Below are positions 1 through 8,226 of a stretch of DNA of 64,000 nucleotides, in pieces. The first letter of the stretch is position 1; each line of letters starts with the position of its first letter. The translations under genes were made by a program, and so were the position numbers. The notes beneath the pieces were generated by a model that saw only the letters and a program-made list of their open reading frames with translations, was not told where the DNA came from and searched no databases. The DNA is from Flavobacterium johnsoniae (GTDB taxonomy: Bacteria > Bacteroidota > Bacteroidia > Flavobacteriales > Flavobacteriaceae): positions 2,294,001 through 2,358,000 of the forward strand of contig NZ_CP103794.1 of NCBI RefSeq assembly GCF_030388325.1. The letters run 5' to 3'.

Positions 1-1095
1 CCAAATGTCTGCTTTTATAAGATTGGCTCTTGTTACTTTTAAAGCGGTTTGATTATAATCTGCGCCAACCAAAAATAAAGGATATTCGTCGAGCATTTTT
101 CCTCGTAAAGTTTGTCTGTCAATAACTTCAAAAATGTGATGTAAAAAGGCGCCATTTCCGCAGCCCATATCTAGAATTCCTTTTGGTTGTTCTTCAATGG
201 GTAAGTTAAAAAGTTTGATAAGAATTTCATCGACAACTTTAAAATAAGTGTCGTGAGCGCCGCCGCTTCCCCAAACGTTCATTTCGCGATAAACATGAAT
301 TTCGTTTTCTCCTTCTGCAGTTTTAAAAATATCAGGATTTCCAAAAATTAATTCTTCGATTTTAGCAAAAGTAGGAAGATAAGAAACGGTAACACCATAT
401 GCACTTGCTCTTTTGGCAAAAAACAAACCCGCTTCTGTAAACTGATAATTGCCATTTTTTTCCAAAAACCAGTCAAGATGCACAAAAAAGTCTAATATTT
501 TTTTGAAATTTTCTGGGGATTTATGGAATTCTTCAGGTCTGAAAGAAGTTTCCATAAAATACTTGTGAAACATTCCATTCATTGCCAGACGTACAATTGT
601 AGGTCCGATTAAATAACCTTCAATATGTTTTAAAATCTGATTTTGAATATTGTTTTTCAGCAGATCATTTGAACTTTCAATCCCATATCCATTTTTATAT
701 TTTTCAAAAATAAGATTGAGTTTTTCAAAAGGCACATCCTCAAACAAACGCGGATGAAACTGAACTGACATTTGAAGCAGTTCGACAACATCTTCGTACA
801 GATAAAACATTGAAAAAGCTGTTTCTGTTTTTTCGTTTACTGAAATTGTAATTTCTTGTGCCTTATTATCTACTTCATAATCCAAAAATCCCTGAGAAGC
901 TAGAACTCTCAATCCGACATTTAAATAGCCTTCATTTGCTTTAAAAGTAGTTGTAAGTTCTGCTAATTTTGTTTTTTCTTTTTTTAAAGTAAATTCTAAG
1001 ACTAATTTATTTTTTAGAGCTATTGCTACTGGAGCAACAACCAATCCGTCAAGATGCCTGAAGATGGAACTTAAAAGTTGTGATTTGTCGTTCAT
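1..1095 (-). CDS. SAM-dependent methyltransferase, C-terminus cut off by window edge
   Basis: The frame is open from an ATG at 1095 leftward past base 1, so about 365 N-terminal residues are visible and the end is missing. The SAM-binding motif I, LDMGCGNGAF, lies near residues 302-312, followed by an acidic strand end (VGAD) typical of class I methyltransferases. The long N-terminal half resembles the helical dimerisation region of O-methyltransferase-like enzymes rather than a bare Rossmann domain. The substrate cannot be told. It reads away from the accessory DNA to its right and is probably chromosomal, because the island border candidate lies upstream of its start. The methyltransferase call is firm; the subfamily is not. 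Confidence 0.8.
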   Translation of the reverse strand, partial: MNDKSQLLSSIFRHLDGLVVAPVAIALKNKLVLEFTLKKEKTKLAELTTTFKANEGYLNVGLRVLASQGFLDYEVDNKAQEITISVNEKTETAFSMFYLYEDVVELLQMSVQFHPRLFEDVPFEKLNLIFEKYKNGYGIESSNDLLKNNIQNQILKHIEGYLIGPTIVRLAMNGMFHKYFMETSFRPEEFHKSPENFKKILDFFVHLDWFLEKNGNYQFTEAGLFFAKRASAYGVTVSYLPTFAKIEELIFGNPDIFKTAEGENEIHVYREMNVWGSGGAHDTYFKVVDEILIKLFNLPIEEQPKGILDMGCGNGAFLHHIFEVIDRQTLRGKMLDEYPLFLVGADYNQTALKVTRANLIKADIW

Positions 1096-1313
1096 AATAC
1101 AAGAATGAAGGTTACCTTAAAAATAATGATTTTTTTTAAGTTTGCTGTTAAAATATATCTTGGATTATGATTTTTGAGTGAAGTGGGTTTTAGTTTTTTT
1201 TTTGAAGTAAGATTTTAGAATTAAAATTTCACTTTTTTATTCTAAAGTTTTTTGAATTGAGTTCTCAGTTAAAAATGATTAAATATTTAGTCTCTTTAGG
1301 ATGGTTTTTAAGT

Positions 1314-1345
1314 AAAAAAAAACTCAATAAAAATATTGAGGTTTT
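1314..1345 (-). terminator. Strong leftward intrinsic terminator
   Basis: Arms ctcaata (1323-1329) and tattgag (1334-1340) pair around a four-base loop. On the minus strand the stem is followed directly by nine T (complement of 1314-1322). The only annotated leftward gene nearby ends 290 bases upstream. The spacing suits the terminator of a tRNA gene whose 3' end lay at about 1354. Confidence 0.6.
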
Positions 1346-1353
1346 AAATTCTT

Positions 1354-1372
1354 GCGGAGAAAGAGGCTCCGC
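1354..1372. repeat. Candidate outer left attachment site / GCGGAG hairpin
   Basis: Bases 1354-1366 (gcggagaaagagg) are identical to 59699-59711, the 3' end of the right tRNA-Ser copy. The site lies just upstream of a strong leftward terminator, as expected if a tRNA-Ser 3' end was left behind by integration. Against this, gcggag (1354-1359) and ctccgc (1367-1372) form a 6-7-6 hairpin with the same stem and loop size as one at 55681-55699, so it may be a dispersed hairpin repeat instead. The rest of 1096-1635 shows no credible gene. Confidence 0.4.
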
Positions 1373-1635
1373 CACCTGTATCGTAAGCACCAGCAAACAC
1401 TGGGTGTCATGTTATGTCAAAAAAAGAAGGGCACTAATAGGACACTCTTAAAAATCTTGGGTTTATTAACCTCTGTAAATGTAGGAAAAAAATATCTAAA
1501 TGCCTAATTATATGTGATTCTTGAAAAATTGTATTTTTAAAATTCTTCTTAAACAAGAAAAAAAATATAATTCAGAATATCTTTTCTGCAAAGCAAGGCG
1601 ATTTTGTTATTAAGAGTTGCTATTTTATTCCTTTT

Positions 1636-1830
1636 TTATTTCTGCAAAACATAAACTATACTAAAAGAATACAATGAATTTGATGGTTGCACAATATCCG
1701 TTTTGTATATTGCCCATCCCTCAGCTAGATGTTTATTCAATTCAATTGGTTCAAATTCAAGGGTATGGTTTCCTTTTCTTAATTCTTCCGTCAACTCTGA
1801 ATTGACATTGACTATTAAAACTTTCTTCAT
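1636..1830 (-). CDS. Small hypothetical protein (64 aa)
   Basis: A 64-residue protein from an ATG, with no membrane segment or cysteines. The order of a basic N-terminal strand, then LNKHLAEGW near the middle, then a hydrophobic last strand (SIVYVLQK) resembles small DUF4177-like proteins, in which an 'N..L..GW' segment recurs; that is a resemblance only. It starts 49 bases downstream of the end of the 201-residue membrane protein and could be the last gene of the leftward defence operon. Real coding is favoured by the non-random composition and by the lack of a competing frame. Confidence 0.5.
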   Translation of the reverse strand: MKKVLIVNVNSELTEELRKGNHTLEFEPIELNKHLAEGWAIYKTDIVQPSNSLYSFSIVYVLQK

Positions 1831-1879
1831 ATTTATCTATATTAAATGTTCCTTTTTTTAAACTAAAGAAGTAATTATT

Positions 1880-2485
1880 TTAGTCTTCATCTTTGTGATC
1901 TTCCTTATTAATTAGGTTGTTTAACCTAAGATCCTCTAAATCAATTTCCTTACTATAGATAATATTAATTCTTTTAAGAATCATAAATAAAATAAGGAAA
2001 ATATCGATTGTATATTTATAAAGGAAAAAACCTAGAAATAACTGAATTACAAAATTAAAATCCTTGTTGATAAGGACACATAGTAAATCGTTTAATGAAT
2101 ATATGTTTACAATAAGAATGGTGGAAAGAAACAATGCTATTAAGGCTTTAACAGAAACATAAACTGAAAAAGAAACATTGTATAAAGTTTCTTTAAGTAG
2201 CGCCAATCTTGTCTTCTTTTGCCTAAAAGATATTTTTAGATTTTCTGATGAAATACTTGAAATAAGAAGCACTAAGATATTTAAATAAAGTCCAATTAGA
2301 ATTGACAAACAAATACCAAAAATATTTTTTACATCATTATCTGGAATTCTAATTAAAACTAAAACAGTAGAAGCTAATAGTGGAATATAAATAAATTCTT
2401 TTTTATAATCAGACTTATTCTTTCCATTAACTAGAGAGTTCTTGTGACCGATTATAATATTTTTTATATTTAATTTTGAATACAT
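1880..2485 (-). CDS. Four-helix integral membrane protein, unknown
   Basis: This 201-residue protein has four strongly hydrophobic stretches at about residues 31-47, 55-77, 104-130 and 142-168, and a charged, acidic C-terminal tail. No known family is recognised. Its ATG overlaps the stop of the upstream gene by one base (TAATG), so the two are translationally coupled and probably work together. A soluble protein paired with a small multi-helix membrane protein at the end of a defence operon suggests a membrane-acting effector, but nothing in the sequence proves this. Kiwa has a comparable KwaA/KwaB arrangement, but no sequence likeness to Kiwa was seen. Confidence 0.75.
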   Translation of the reverse strand: MYSKLNIKNIIIGHKNSLVNGKNKSDYKKEFIYIPLLASTVLVLIRIPDNDVKNIFGICLSILIGLYLNILVLLISSISSENLKISFRQKKTRLALLKETLYNVSFSVYVSVKALIALFLSTILIVNIYSLNDLLCVLINKDFNFVIQLFLGFFLYKYTIDIFLILFMILKRINIIYSKEIDLEDLRLNNLINKEDHKDED

Positions 2486-3465
2486 TATAAAATATTTAAA
2501 TCAAAACTTCTAATTAATTTCTTAGCTTCCTTATTTATATTTTTAAATTCAGAAAACCCTTTATTATTATTAGCTACATTGATAACGTAATAGGGTCTAA
2601 CCTTAAAAGTGTCTTCTAGGTCAATAGTTCTGGTATTTCCATCTTTTGTTGCCACGACCTTAACATTTGCATCATCATCAAATCCAATATTTCTAAACTC
2701 GGTTCCTTCGAAAAATCCTTCATTATTTTCTAAGTTTTTTAGTATTCTCTTTTTTGTATTAAAAGGAATCACTGAGTTCTCTAATGGAATAATTCGAAGT
2801 TCGACTTTATATTTTGAACCATCAATATAGGTTCCTAGATATTGTTCAGCCTTGTCACTGGAAATAATTTTTTGGCTTAAAGTAATGCTATTATATTGAC
2901 CAAATTCTAAGTATTCCTTAATAATTTCAGATTCAACAAAATTGCTTATTTTACAATTTAATCCAGATAAATTTTCATGTATGAATTTTCTAAAAAGTTT
3001 ATCAAAAACACCTTTAGCAGAATGCTTACCTTCTCTTTCTAAAACAATAAACCCATATTTCAAACCTAGTGGTACAATTATCATAAAATAATAAGGTCTT
3101 TCTACTGATTGACCTTTCTTTTTGGTATAGAGAACTGTTTTTTCTTTATTGCTTTCTACTACATCTTGCTCTTTACCGTCATCATCTCCAATCATGATTT
3201 TACCGGCAATATATCTTAAAGAATCATTAAATTTGAAAATACTTTTTACTTCGTTGCCATTTTTTACTTTTTCAATTTTTGCGGTTTTATCATCTATTTG
3301 CAAAGGAGGAAAAGTATCAACAAAATTAGGAAATCCATTTTTAAGCCTAACATATAAATCATTACCAAATACATCTTCTAAAATTACATTTTCAGTTGGT
3401 TTCCTATTTGGGTGAGCTATAAAAGTATATATTTCTAACTTTCTATTTTCCATATCTTTTCTCAA
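2485..3465 (-). CDS. Hypothetical soluble protein coupled to the membrane protein
   Basis: A 326-residue soluble protein that I do not recognise. It is rich in alternating charged and hydrophobic strands, has no obvious nuclease or nucleotide-binding motif, and ends in an acidic-to-basic helical tail. ATGs at residues 1 and 5 are both possible starts. It lies 221 bases downstream of the DUF262 gene and overlaps the membrane-protein gene by one base. Its position at the end of a long defence operon and its coupling to a membrane protein suggest the sensor or regulatory half of a two-gene module. That role is inference from position alone. Confidence 0.75.
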   Translation of the reverse strand: MRKDMENRKLEIYTFIAHPNRKPTENVILEDVFGNDLYVRLKNGFPNFVDTFPPLQIDDKTAKIEKVKNGNEVKSIFKFNDSLRYIAGKIMIGDDDGKEQDVVESNKEKTVLYTKKKGQSVERPYYFMIIVPLGLKYGFIVLEREGKHSAKGVFDKLFRKFIHENLSGLNCKISNFVESEIIKEYLEFGQYNSITLSQKIISSDKAEQYLGTYIDGSKYKVELRIIPLENSVIPFNTKKRILKNLENNEGFFEGTEFRNIGFDDDANVKVVATKDGNTRTIDLEDTFKVRPYYVINVANNNKGFSEFKNINKEAKKLIRSFDLNIL

Positions 3466-3686
3466 GGTTTATAATTGCAAAGGCTTATTTAACGTGCATT
3501 TTAATTTAGAGAAATTAAGTCTAATTTAATTACCAGTAAAAGAACAAATATTGAAATTTATTTATTAATATTTTTACGGAAAACCATAATCTTAATCAAT
3601 TATTTACAATTCTAGTGATTAATTGCCGTTTTGCAGCAGGTATTTATACTGTTTTTTTAAATGCTCGATCCTTTTCTATTTTTTGA

Positions 3687-6233
3687 TTATGATATTGTTT
3701 TCAGATTAGTGCACAATGTTTGAATTTCTTGCACAATGTTGCTGAAATGGATTTGTTTAAAATAATGTTTAAAGTTATCATCATAATTATAATCAGTTAG
3801 ATTATTTACTATCAGTTGATTTGCTAATCTATTTCTAATTATGTCTGCTTCATTATAAAAACAAAAGTCATAAATGTTTTTATTAAGAGAATACCTAATA
3901 TCTAGTCTATATATTTTATCGCTAAATTCATATCCAGTTATTGAGATACCTGGATGCCCAGTGCTACCTTTGTCCCAAAGGAACTCGATTTTTTCAAATG
4001 GCTCAATACTTAGTAATTTCTTATAAATAAATTTTAATAAAAAAATAGTTCTAAGTTCTAAATGATAACCGATTATTGTTTTTGCAGGTAGCAATCGTAT
4101 ATCATCATTATTGTTCCATCTAATCTCCATCAATTTAGATTGCTGCAACGGGTAGGCAGATTCAACAAAGTAATATTCCCATTGATCAATATTGTATTGG
4201 TGAGAATTTATAATATCTATTAAAATAGAATTGAAATCTAAAAGTATATTTTCTCTCTTAATAATTTCTAAGATTAGAAGTTCTAATATTTTTAATTTAT
4301 CATCTTGTATAAAAACTCTTCTCCAGTTTTCATTTCTGCTACGCAAAGAATCTGTATCAGTTTTACAGAACGTCCAATTTGAATTAACTTTTATCAAATA
4401 ATCTCCTAGAGATAACAAAGCTCTTTGTAATAAAAATTCTTCGGTATCTTTTTCAAATAATAAATACAATACTTTAGAATAACTTTCAAATTGCTCATAG
4501 TTATAGTTATCACCTCCGTCAGATTGACACAAATTAAAAATAAAATTAATTTGTCCGTAAAAATATGGGTGTTTTTCCAGCTTGTCAATACAAGAATGCC
4601 ATTGTTCATTTTTAAGTAAATGACCTTTAATCTTTTCCTCATTAAGTTGGTTTTGATTGAAAAACCTTAATTCAAAGTTGTCAGCATTTATTATATCACT
4701 TAGTAAAACTGAGTCTAAAAAATGTTCATTAAACAAATTGTCAATGGTATTCAAGGCAATATATAGGTTTTCGGGATTTTGGATGTAAGTATTATAAATT
4801 ATATTTCTTAAAATTCGCAACCAATTTTTTAAATGATTAATTTTACATGATTGAACTTTTTGAAAATATTTTATAATAGCATAATACATTGCGTGATCCC
4901 ATAAGTTCAATGTAAAGGAACTCTTCTTTATGTAAGCATTTAGGATAGAATTCGAAGCAAAAGGTTTTGTTGTTACTTCAGTTATTGCAACTGTCAATTC
5001 CATATTCTCACTTAGCTTAAACAAAGCATTAAAAGCATCAGTAATAAATTCTAAAGCTTCGTAAGAAAATAATTCAAATAAAAAGTCATTGTGATCTTCT
5101 CGTTTTACGTTACTTAAAAATTTACTAATAGGAATATATTGCACTTTTTCTCTATCATAAGAATCAGTATTTCGTATATCTTGGACAAGACTTTTTAAAA
5201 AATCAGGTATTTCTCTTTCTTTGCCACTGCCTAAATGATAGTTTAATGCCATTGTTTTCAAAAAATTGAAATATAAATCATCAAGCCCTGTGTAGTCAAC
5301 ATCTAAATTTTTCCAAAAAAAATCTAACCAAATAGTATCAATCTTTACCCAAAAATCTCTTAAAAAAATCTTTTGTTCTTCAGAATCATATTTTTTCTCA
5401 GTAAAATTTTGCAACCAAGCTTTGAAATGCTCAAAATCGGTCAATTGTTTTCCTCTTTCATTCATTTTTATATATAACTCATCTGACTGATTCAGTTCAT
5501 GCAAATCAAAAAAATCAAACGTAAATGAAAGTGTTTTTAATTCTATTTCTTTAAAGTTTAGTTCTGGTGATTTAGAAAATTCTTTGTGTATTTGCTCTAG
5601 CATTACGATCGCACCGTTAACTGTTGCGTCGTAATCCCATTTAGATAAATACCAGATATACTTACTTATTTGATCTTTTATATTTATTTTATTTTTACTA
5701 TCAATATCACTTCGGATTTTAAGAATATTATCGTTACTAGATAACTCATCAAAAAAAGCCAATGCTGATTTTCTATTGTTGTATTTAAAATTGGTTAACC
5801 AATTACCATGACCATTTCCTTTTCGCATATTGATGTACCAATATAGTAGAAATAAAGTGGTTAATCTTTGCTGTCCGTCTAACGGAATAAAACGTAAAGT
5901 ATTTTTTAAAGTAATTGCTTTGGTGCTAATTGTTGAATCTACATTAATGTTAAATTGATTTGCATATTGTTTTACAGTACTTAAAAGTTTTTCGACAGCT
6001 TCTGAATGCAATTGCATTTTCTCAAGCTCATCTTTACCTTCAACTTTTCCATAAATAAAACCTAAATGTATAGGCTCTCCTTTTATTATACTGCTAACTA
6101 AATTGGAGACAAATTTTTCTCGAATGTAAGTAACATTTTCTTGCTCTCTACCTTGGGCATAGTCTCTTTGTATTATAGGAATTTCTATAATATACTGATT
6201 AATTAGTTCAAAAAAAGAATAATTCTTCATCAT
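3687..6233 (-). CDS. DUF262 domain protein, large (848 aa)
   Basis: The N-terminal third is a DUF262 (GmrS-like, ParB/sulfiredoxin-fold) domain: the motif IPIIQRDYAQG near residues 18-28 is followed by PLDGQQRLTTLFLLYWY near residue 115, and DGQQR is the family signature. In GmrSD-type modification-dependent restriction enzymes this domain is the NTP-dependent half. The remaining 500 residues are helical, and no DUF1524 HNH motif was found, so this protein probably lacks its own nuclease. Its start overlaps the stop of the preceding DUF262-DUF1524 gene by four bases. The two look like a pair in which one carries the nuclease and this one modulates or recognises. Confidence 0.85.
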   Translation of the reverse strand: MMKNYSFFELINQYIIEIPIIQRDYAQGREQENVTYIREKFVSNLVSSIIKGEPIHLGFIYGKVEGKDELEKMQLHSEAVEKLLSTVKQYANQFNINVDSTISTKAITLKNTLRFIPLDGQQRLTTLFLLYWYINMRKGNGHGNWLTNFKYNNRKSALAFFDELSSNDNILKIRSDIDSKNKINIKDQISKYIWYLSKWDYDATVNGAIVMLEQIHKEFSKSPELNFKEIELKTLSFTFDFFDLHELNQSDELYIKMNERGKQLTDFEHFKAWLQNFTEKKYDSEEQKIFLRDFWVKIDTIWLDFFWKNLDVDYTGLDDLYFNFLKTMALNYHLGSGKEREIPDFLKSLVQDIRNTDSYDREKVQYIPISKFLSNVKREDHNDFLFELFSYEALEFITDAFNALFKLSENMELTVAITEVTTKPFASNSILNAYIKKSSFTLNLWDHAMYYAIIKYFQKVQSCKINHLKNWLRILRNIIYNTYIQNPENLYIALNTIDNLFNEHFLDSVLLSDIINADNFELRFFNQNQLNEEKIKGHLLKNEQWHSCIDKLEKHPYFYGQINFIFNLCQSDGGDNYNYEQFESYSKVLYLLFEKDTEEFLLQRALLSLGDYLIKVNSNWTFCKTDTDSLRSRNENWRRVFIQDDKLKILELLILEIIKRENILLDFNSILIDIINSHQYNIDQWEYYFVESAYPLQQSKLMEIRWNNNDDIRLLPAKTIIGYHLELRTIFLLKFIYKKLLSIEPFEKIEFLWDKGSTGHPGISITGYEFSDKIYRLDIRYSLNKNIYDFCFYNEADIIRNRLANQLIVNNLTDYNYDDNFKHYFKQIHFSNIVQEIQTLCTNLKTIS

Positions 6234-8071
6234 AGCGGTACACCTAAAAATTGTTTTATTTTATTTTTTATATCTTCCACATATGCTTCTCTATCCATAG
6301 TATTCCAGTAGTTCATTGTAATTTTATCTGAAGGAGTCATTGCTTTTTGGAATACCATTTTTGTAGCTAAAGGAATATAGGCTTCATCGTCAATTAAGTT
6401 ATTGATTCCAAGTACCATTTCGCGTTTTTTTCTAAAGACCTTGTTACCAACTCTAATATTTGTCAAATTATCCAAAAGGCATAGATTTGAAATACTGTCT
6501 TTGTCAAATATTTCAAGTAATTGACTCTCGATATTTTTCACGACAGTATTTGTTTTAGCTAAATCTGATAGATCAATTTCCGCCCATAATTTTAGATATT
6601 CTGCATTTAATTCTAAATCTTGTGTTATCTCTTGAAGTTCATTATACCAATCATTTAAATCGTCAAGATTTTCAAAGCCTTTTGAATTCTTAGCATAGAT
6701 ATGTTCAATATTCCATAGCTTGACTTTCTTAAATAAATCGAATGGAAATTTATAGTATTTGTCTGTTAGTTGTGCAACAGCTATATTATATATTAGTAAA
6801 ATTTGAAATACGCTATATTTACCATACTTTATTTCGTCAGGATTGTATTTGCTTTTGAAACTTTTTTCGTCGTGAAAAAACTCCTCTACCAGAATTTGTC
6901 TTAAATAATTATTTAATTCTTCTTTGTTTGATTTCTCTTTATACTTTTCAATAATATCATGAACAGATTTGTTGGTGAGATGAACTAATGCGCCTAATAA
7001 ATGATAGGTTTCTCTATTGTTAAACCATTCTTCCAATTGGCTATAAAGAGAAGAAAGATTTCTCCATTCAGGCTTTTTATCAGAATTAAAAGCTTTTTCA
7101 TATTCACGATAGGTGTAAAAAAGATCTTCTGCTTTTTTGCCTTTACCTTTTTCAAGTTGTAATAAGAGAGTAATTTTATTTGCTATTTCCCTGTTATCCT
7201 TTTCACTATTTATAAAACTCCAAAAAGAAGGTAGTTTTAAATGATGTTCAATTGCATTCCATTCATCTGCAAATTGATTTTCTTCGTATGCTTTACGAGT
7301 AGCATCTGATATGCTATTTAATTCAAGTACATAAAGTCCCTTGATTAATTCTGCCTGATCAAGGTTAATCTTTCCATCATTAAAATTTATAAATGTGTTG
7401 GTAGCATTATCCGTCGTACTTTTTTCTGTATACCATATTACTTTGGTCCTGTAAAGGAGGTTTCTATGTATAACTTCTTTTCTTTCCTCAGCAATACAAA
7501 ACCATCGCTTTATTATACAGTATGCCTTAAAAAAGTAGAAATTATCAACACTGTCACTTACTACATATGTATTAATAAAACTTTTTTTCCAGTAATCTGA
7601 TATTTGACGATCAAGCTGCTCCTCGCTAATTTCAATAAAATCGGGAATGTTGTAATTATTTAATTGTCCTAGAAACCTATTTACACCATCTTTGTCACCT
7701 CTTGTCTCGTACTTTAAATTAAAGAAGTCACTATTGAGCAAATATTTTAAAATAAGATAGATTGTCGTTGAGCGTTGTTGACCATCAATTAATTCATAAA
7801 TAGTTTCCTCCTTTTTTTTTAAAACAAGCGGTTGTAGGCAATAGAAGCTTTCTTTACTAGAATTAAAAGTAATTATGTCATTTAATAATGAATGGATTTC
7901 TCTAATTCCCCAGCGGTAACCTCGTTGATATTTATCAATCGTAAAGGTTAGCCCTTCTAGTTGATAAATAAATTTTAGAGATTCTTTAGTATTACTAATT
8001 CTGTTTATTGAATCATTTTTTATTTCCTCCACGTGTATATTAGTGTGATTTGTCTTTAATTTACAGTACAT
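6230..8071 (-). CDS. DUF262-DUF1524 protein, GmrSD-like restriction enzyme
   Basis: A 613-residue two-domain protein. The N-terminal DUF262 domain shows IDKYQRGYRWG and then ELIDGQQRSTTIYLI. The C-terminal DUF1524 domain shows WNIEHIYAK and, further on, NLCLLDNLTNIRVGN with FRKKR, matching the His and Asn positions of the HNH nuclease fold. Proteins of this layout (GmrSD, BrxU, SspE) cut modified phage DNA using nucleotide hydrolysis. It follows hsdR after 155 bases and overlaps the next DUF262 gene by four bases. The target modification cannot be read from the sequence. The domain call is firm; type IV-like restriction is inference from the family. Confidence 0.88.
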   Translation of the reverse strand: MYCKLKTNHTNIHVEEIKNDSINRISNTKESLKFIYQLEGLTFTIDKYQRGYRWGIREIHSLLNDIITFNSSKESFYCLQPLVLKKKEETIYELIDGQQRSTTIYLILKYLLNSDFFNLKYETRGDKDGVNRFLGQLNNYNIPDFIEISEEQLDRQISDYWKKSFINTYVVSDSVDNFYFFKAYCIIKRWFCIAEERKEVIHRNLLYRTKVIWYTEKSTTDNATNTFINFNDGKINLDQAELIKGLYVLELNSISDATRKAYEENQFADEWNAIEHHLKLPSFWSFINSEKDNREIANKITLLLQLEKGKGKKAEDLFYTYREYEKAFNSDKKPEWRNLSSLYSQLEEWFNNRETYHLLGALVHLTNKSVHDIIEKYKEKSNKEELNNYLRQILVEEFFHDEKSFKSKYNPDEIKYGKYSVFQILLIYNIAVAQLTDKYYKFPFDLFKKVKLWNIEHIYAKNSKGFENLDDLNDWYNELQEITQDLELNAEYLKLWAEIDLSDLAKTNTVVKNIESQLLEIFDKDSISNLCLLDNLTNIRVGNKVFRKKREMVLGINNLIDDEAYIPLATKMVFQKAMTPSDKITMNYWNTMDREAYVEDIKNKIKQFLGVPL

Positions 8072-8226
8072 TGTTTATTCGCTTCTTAATTACTTCTTGA
8101 TACTAAAAATTAATTCAAAAAAGGTAATTAAGAATGAAAATTAAAAATTAAAAATGTCTAAAAGGACCAACTTACAGGTAATCAAAATAAATTACTTATA
8201 TATTATGTTCGTAACAAAGTAATAAA

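Noticed and set aside
1257..1451. 64-residue frame from a TTG codon
   Set aside because: It runs through a terminator stem and the GCGGAG hairpin, with no start signal and no protein-like pattern.
1880..3465. Kiwa (KwaA/KwaB) defence pair
   Set aside because: Membrane plus soluble layout is similar, but gene order is reversed and no DUF4868-like sequence was recognised.
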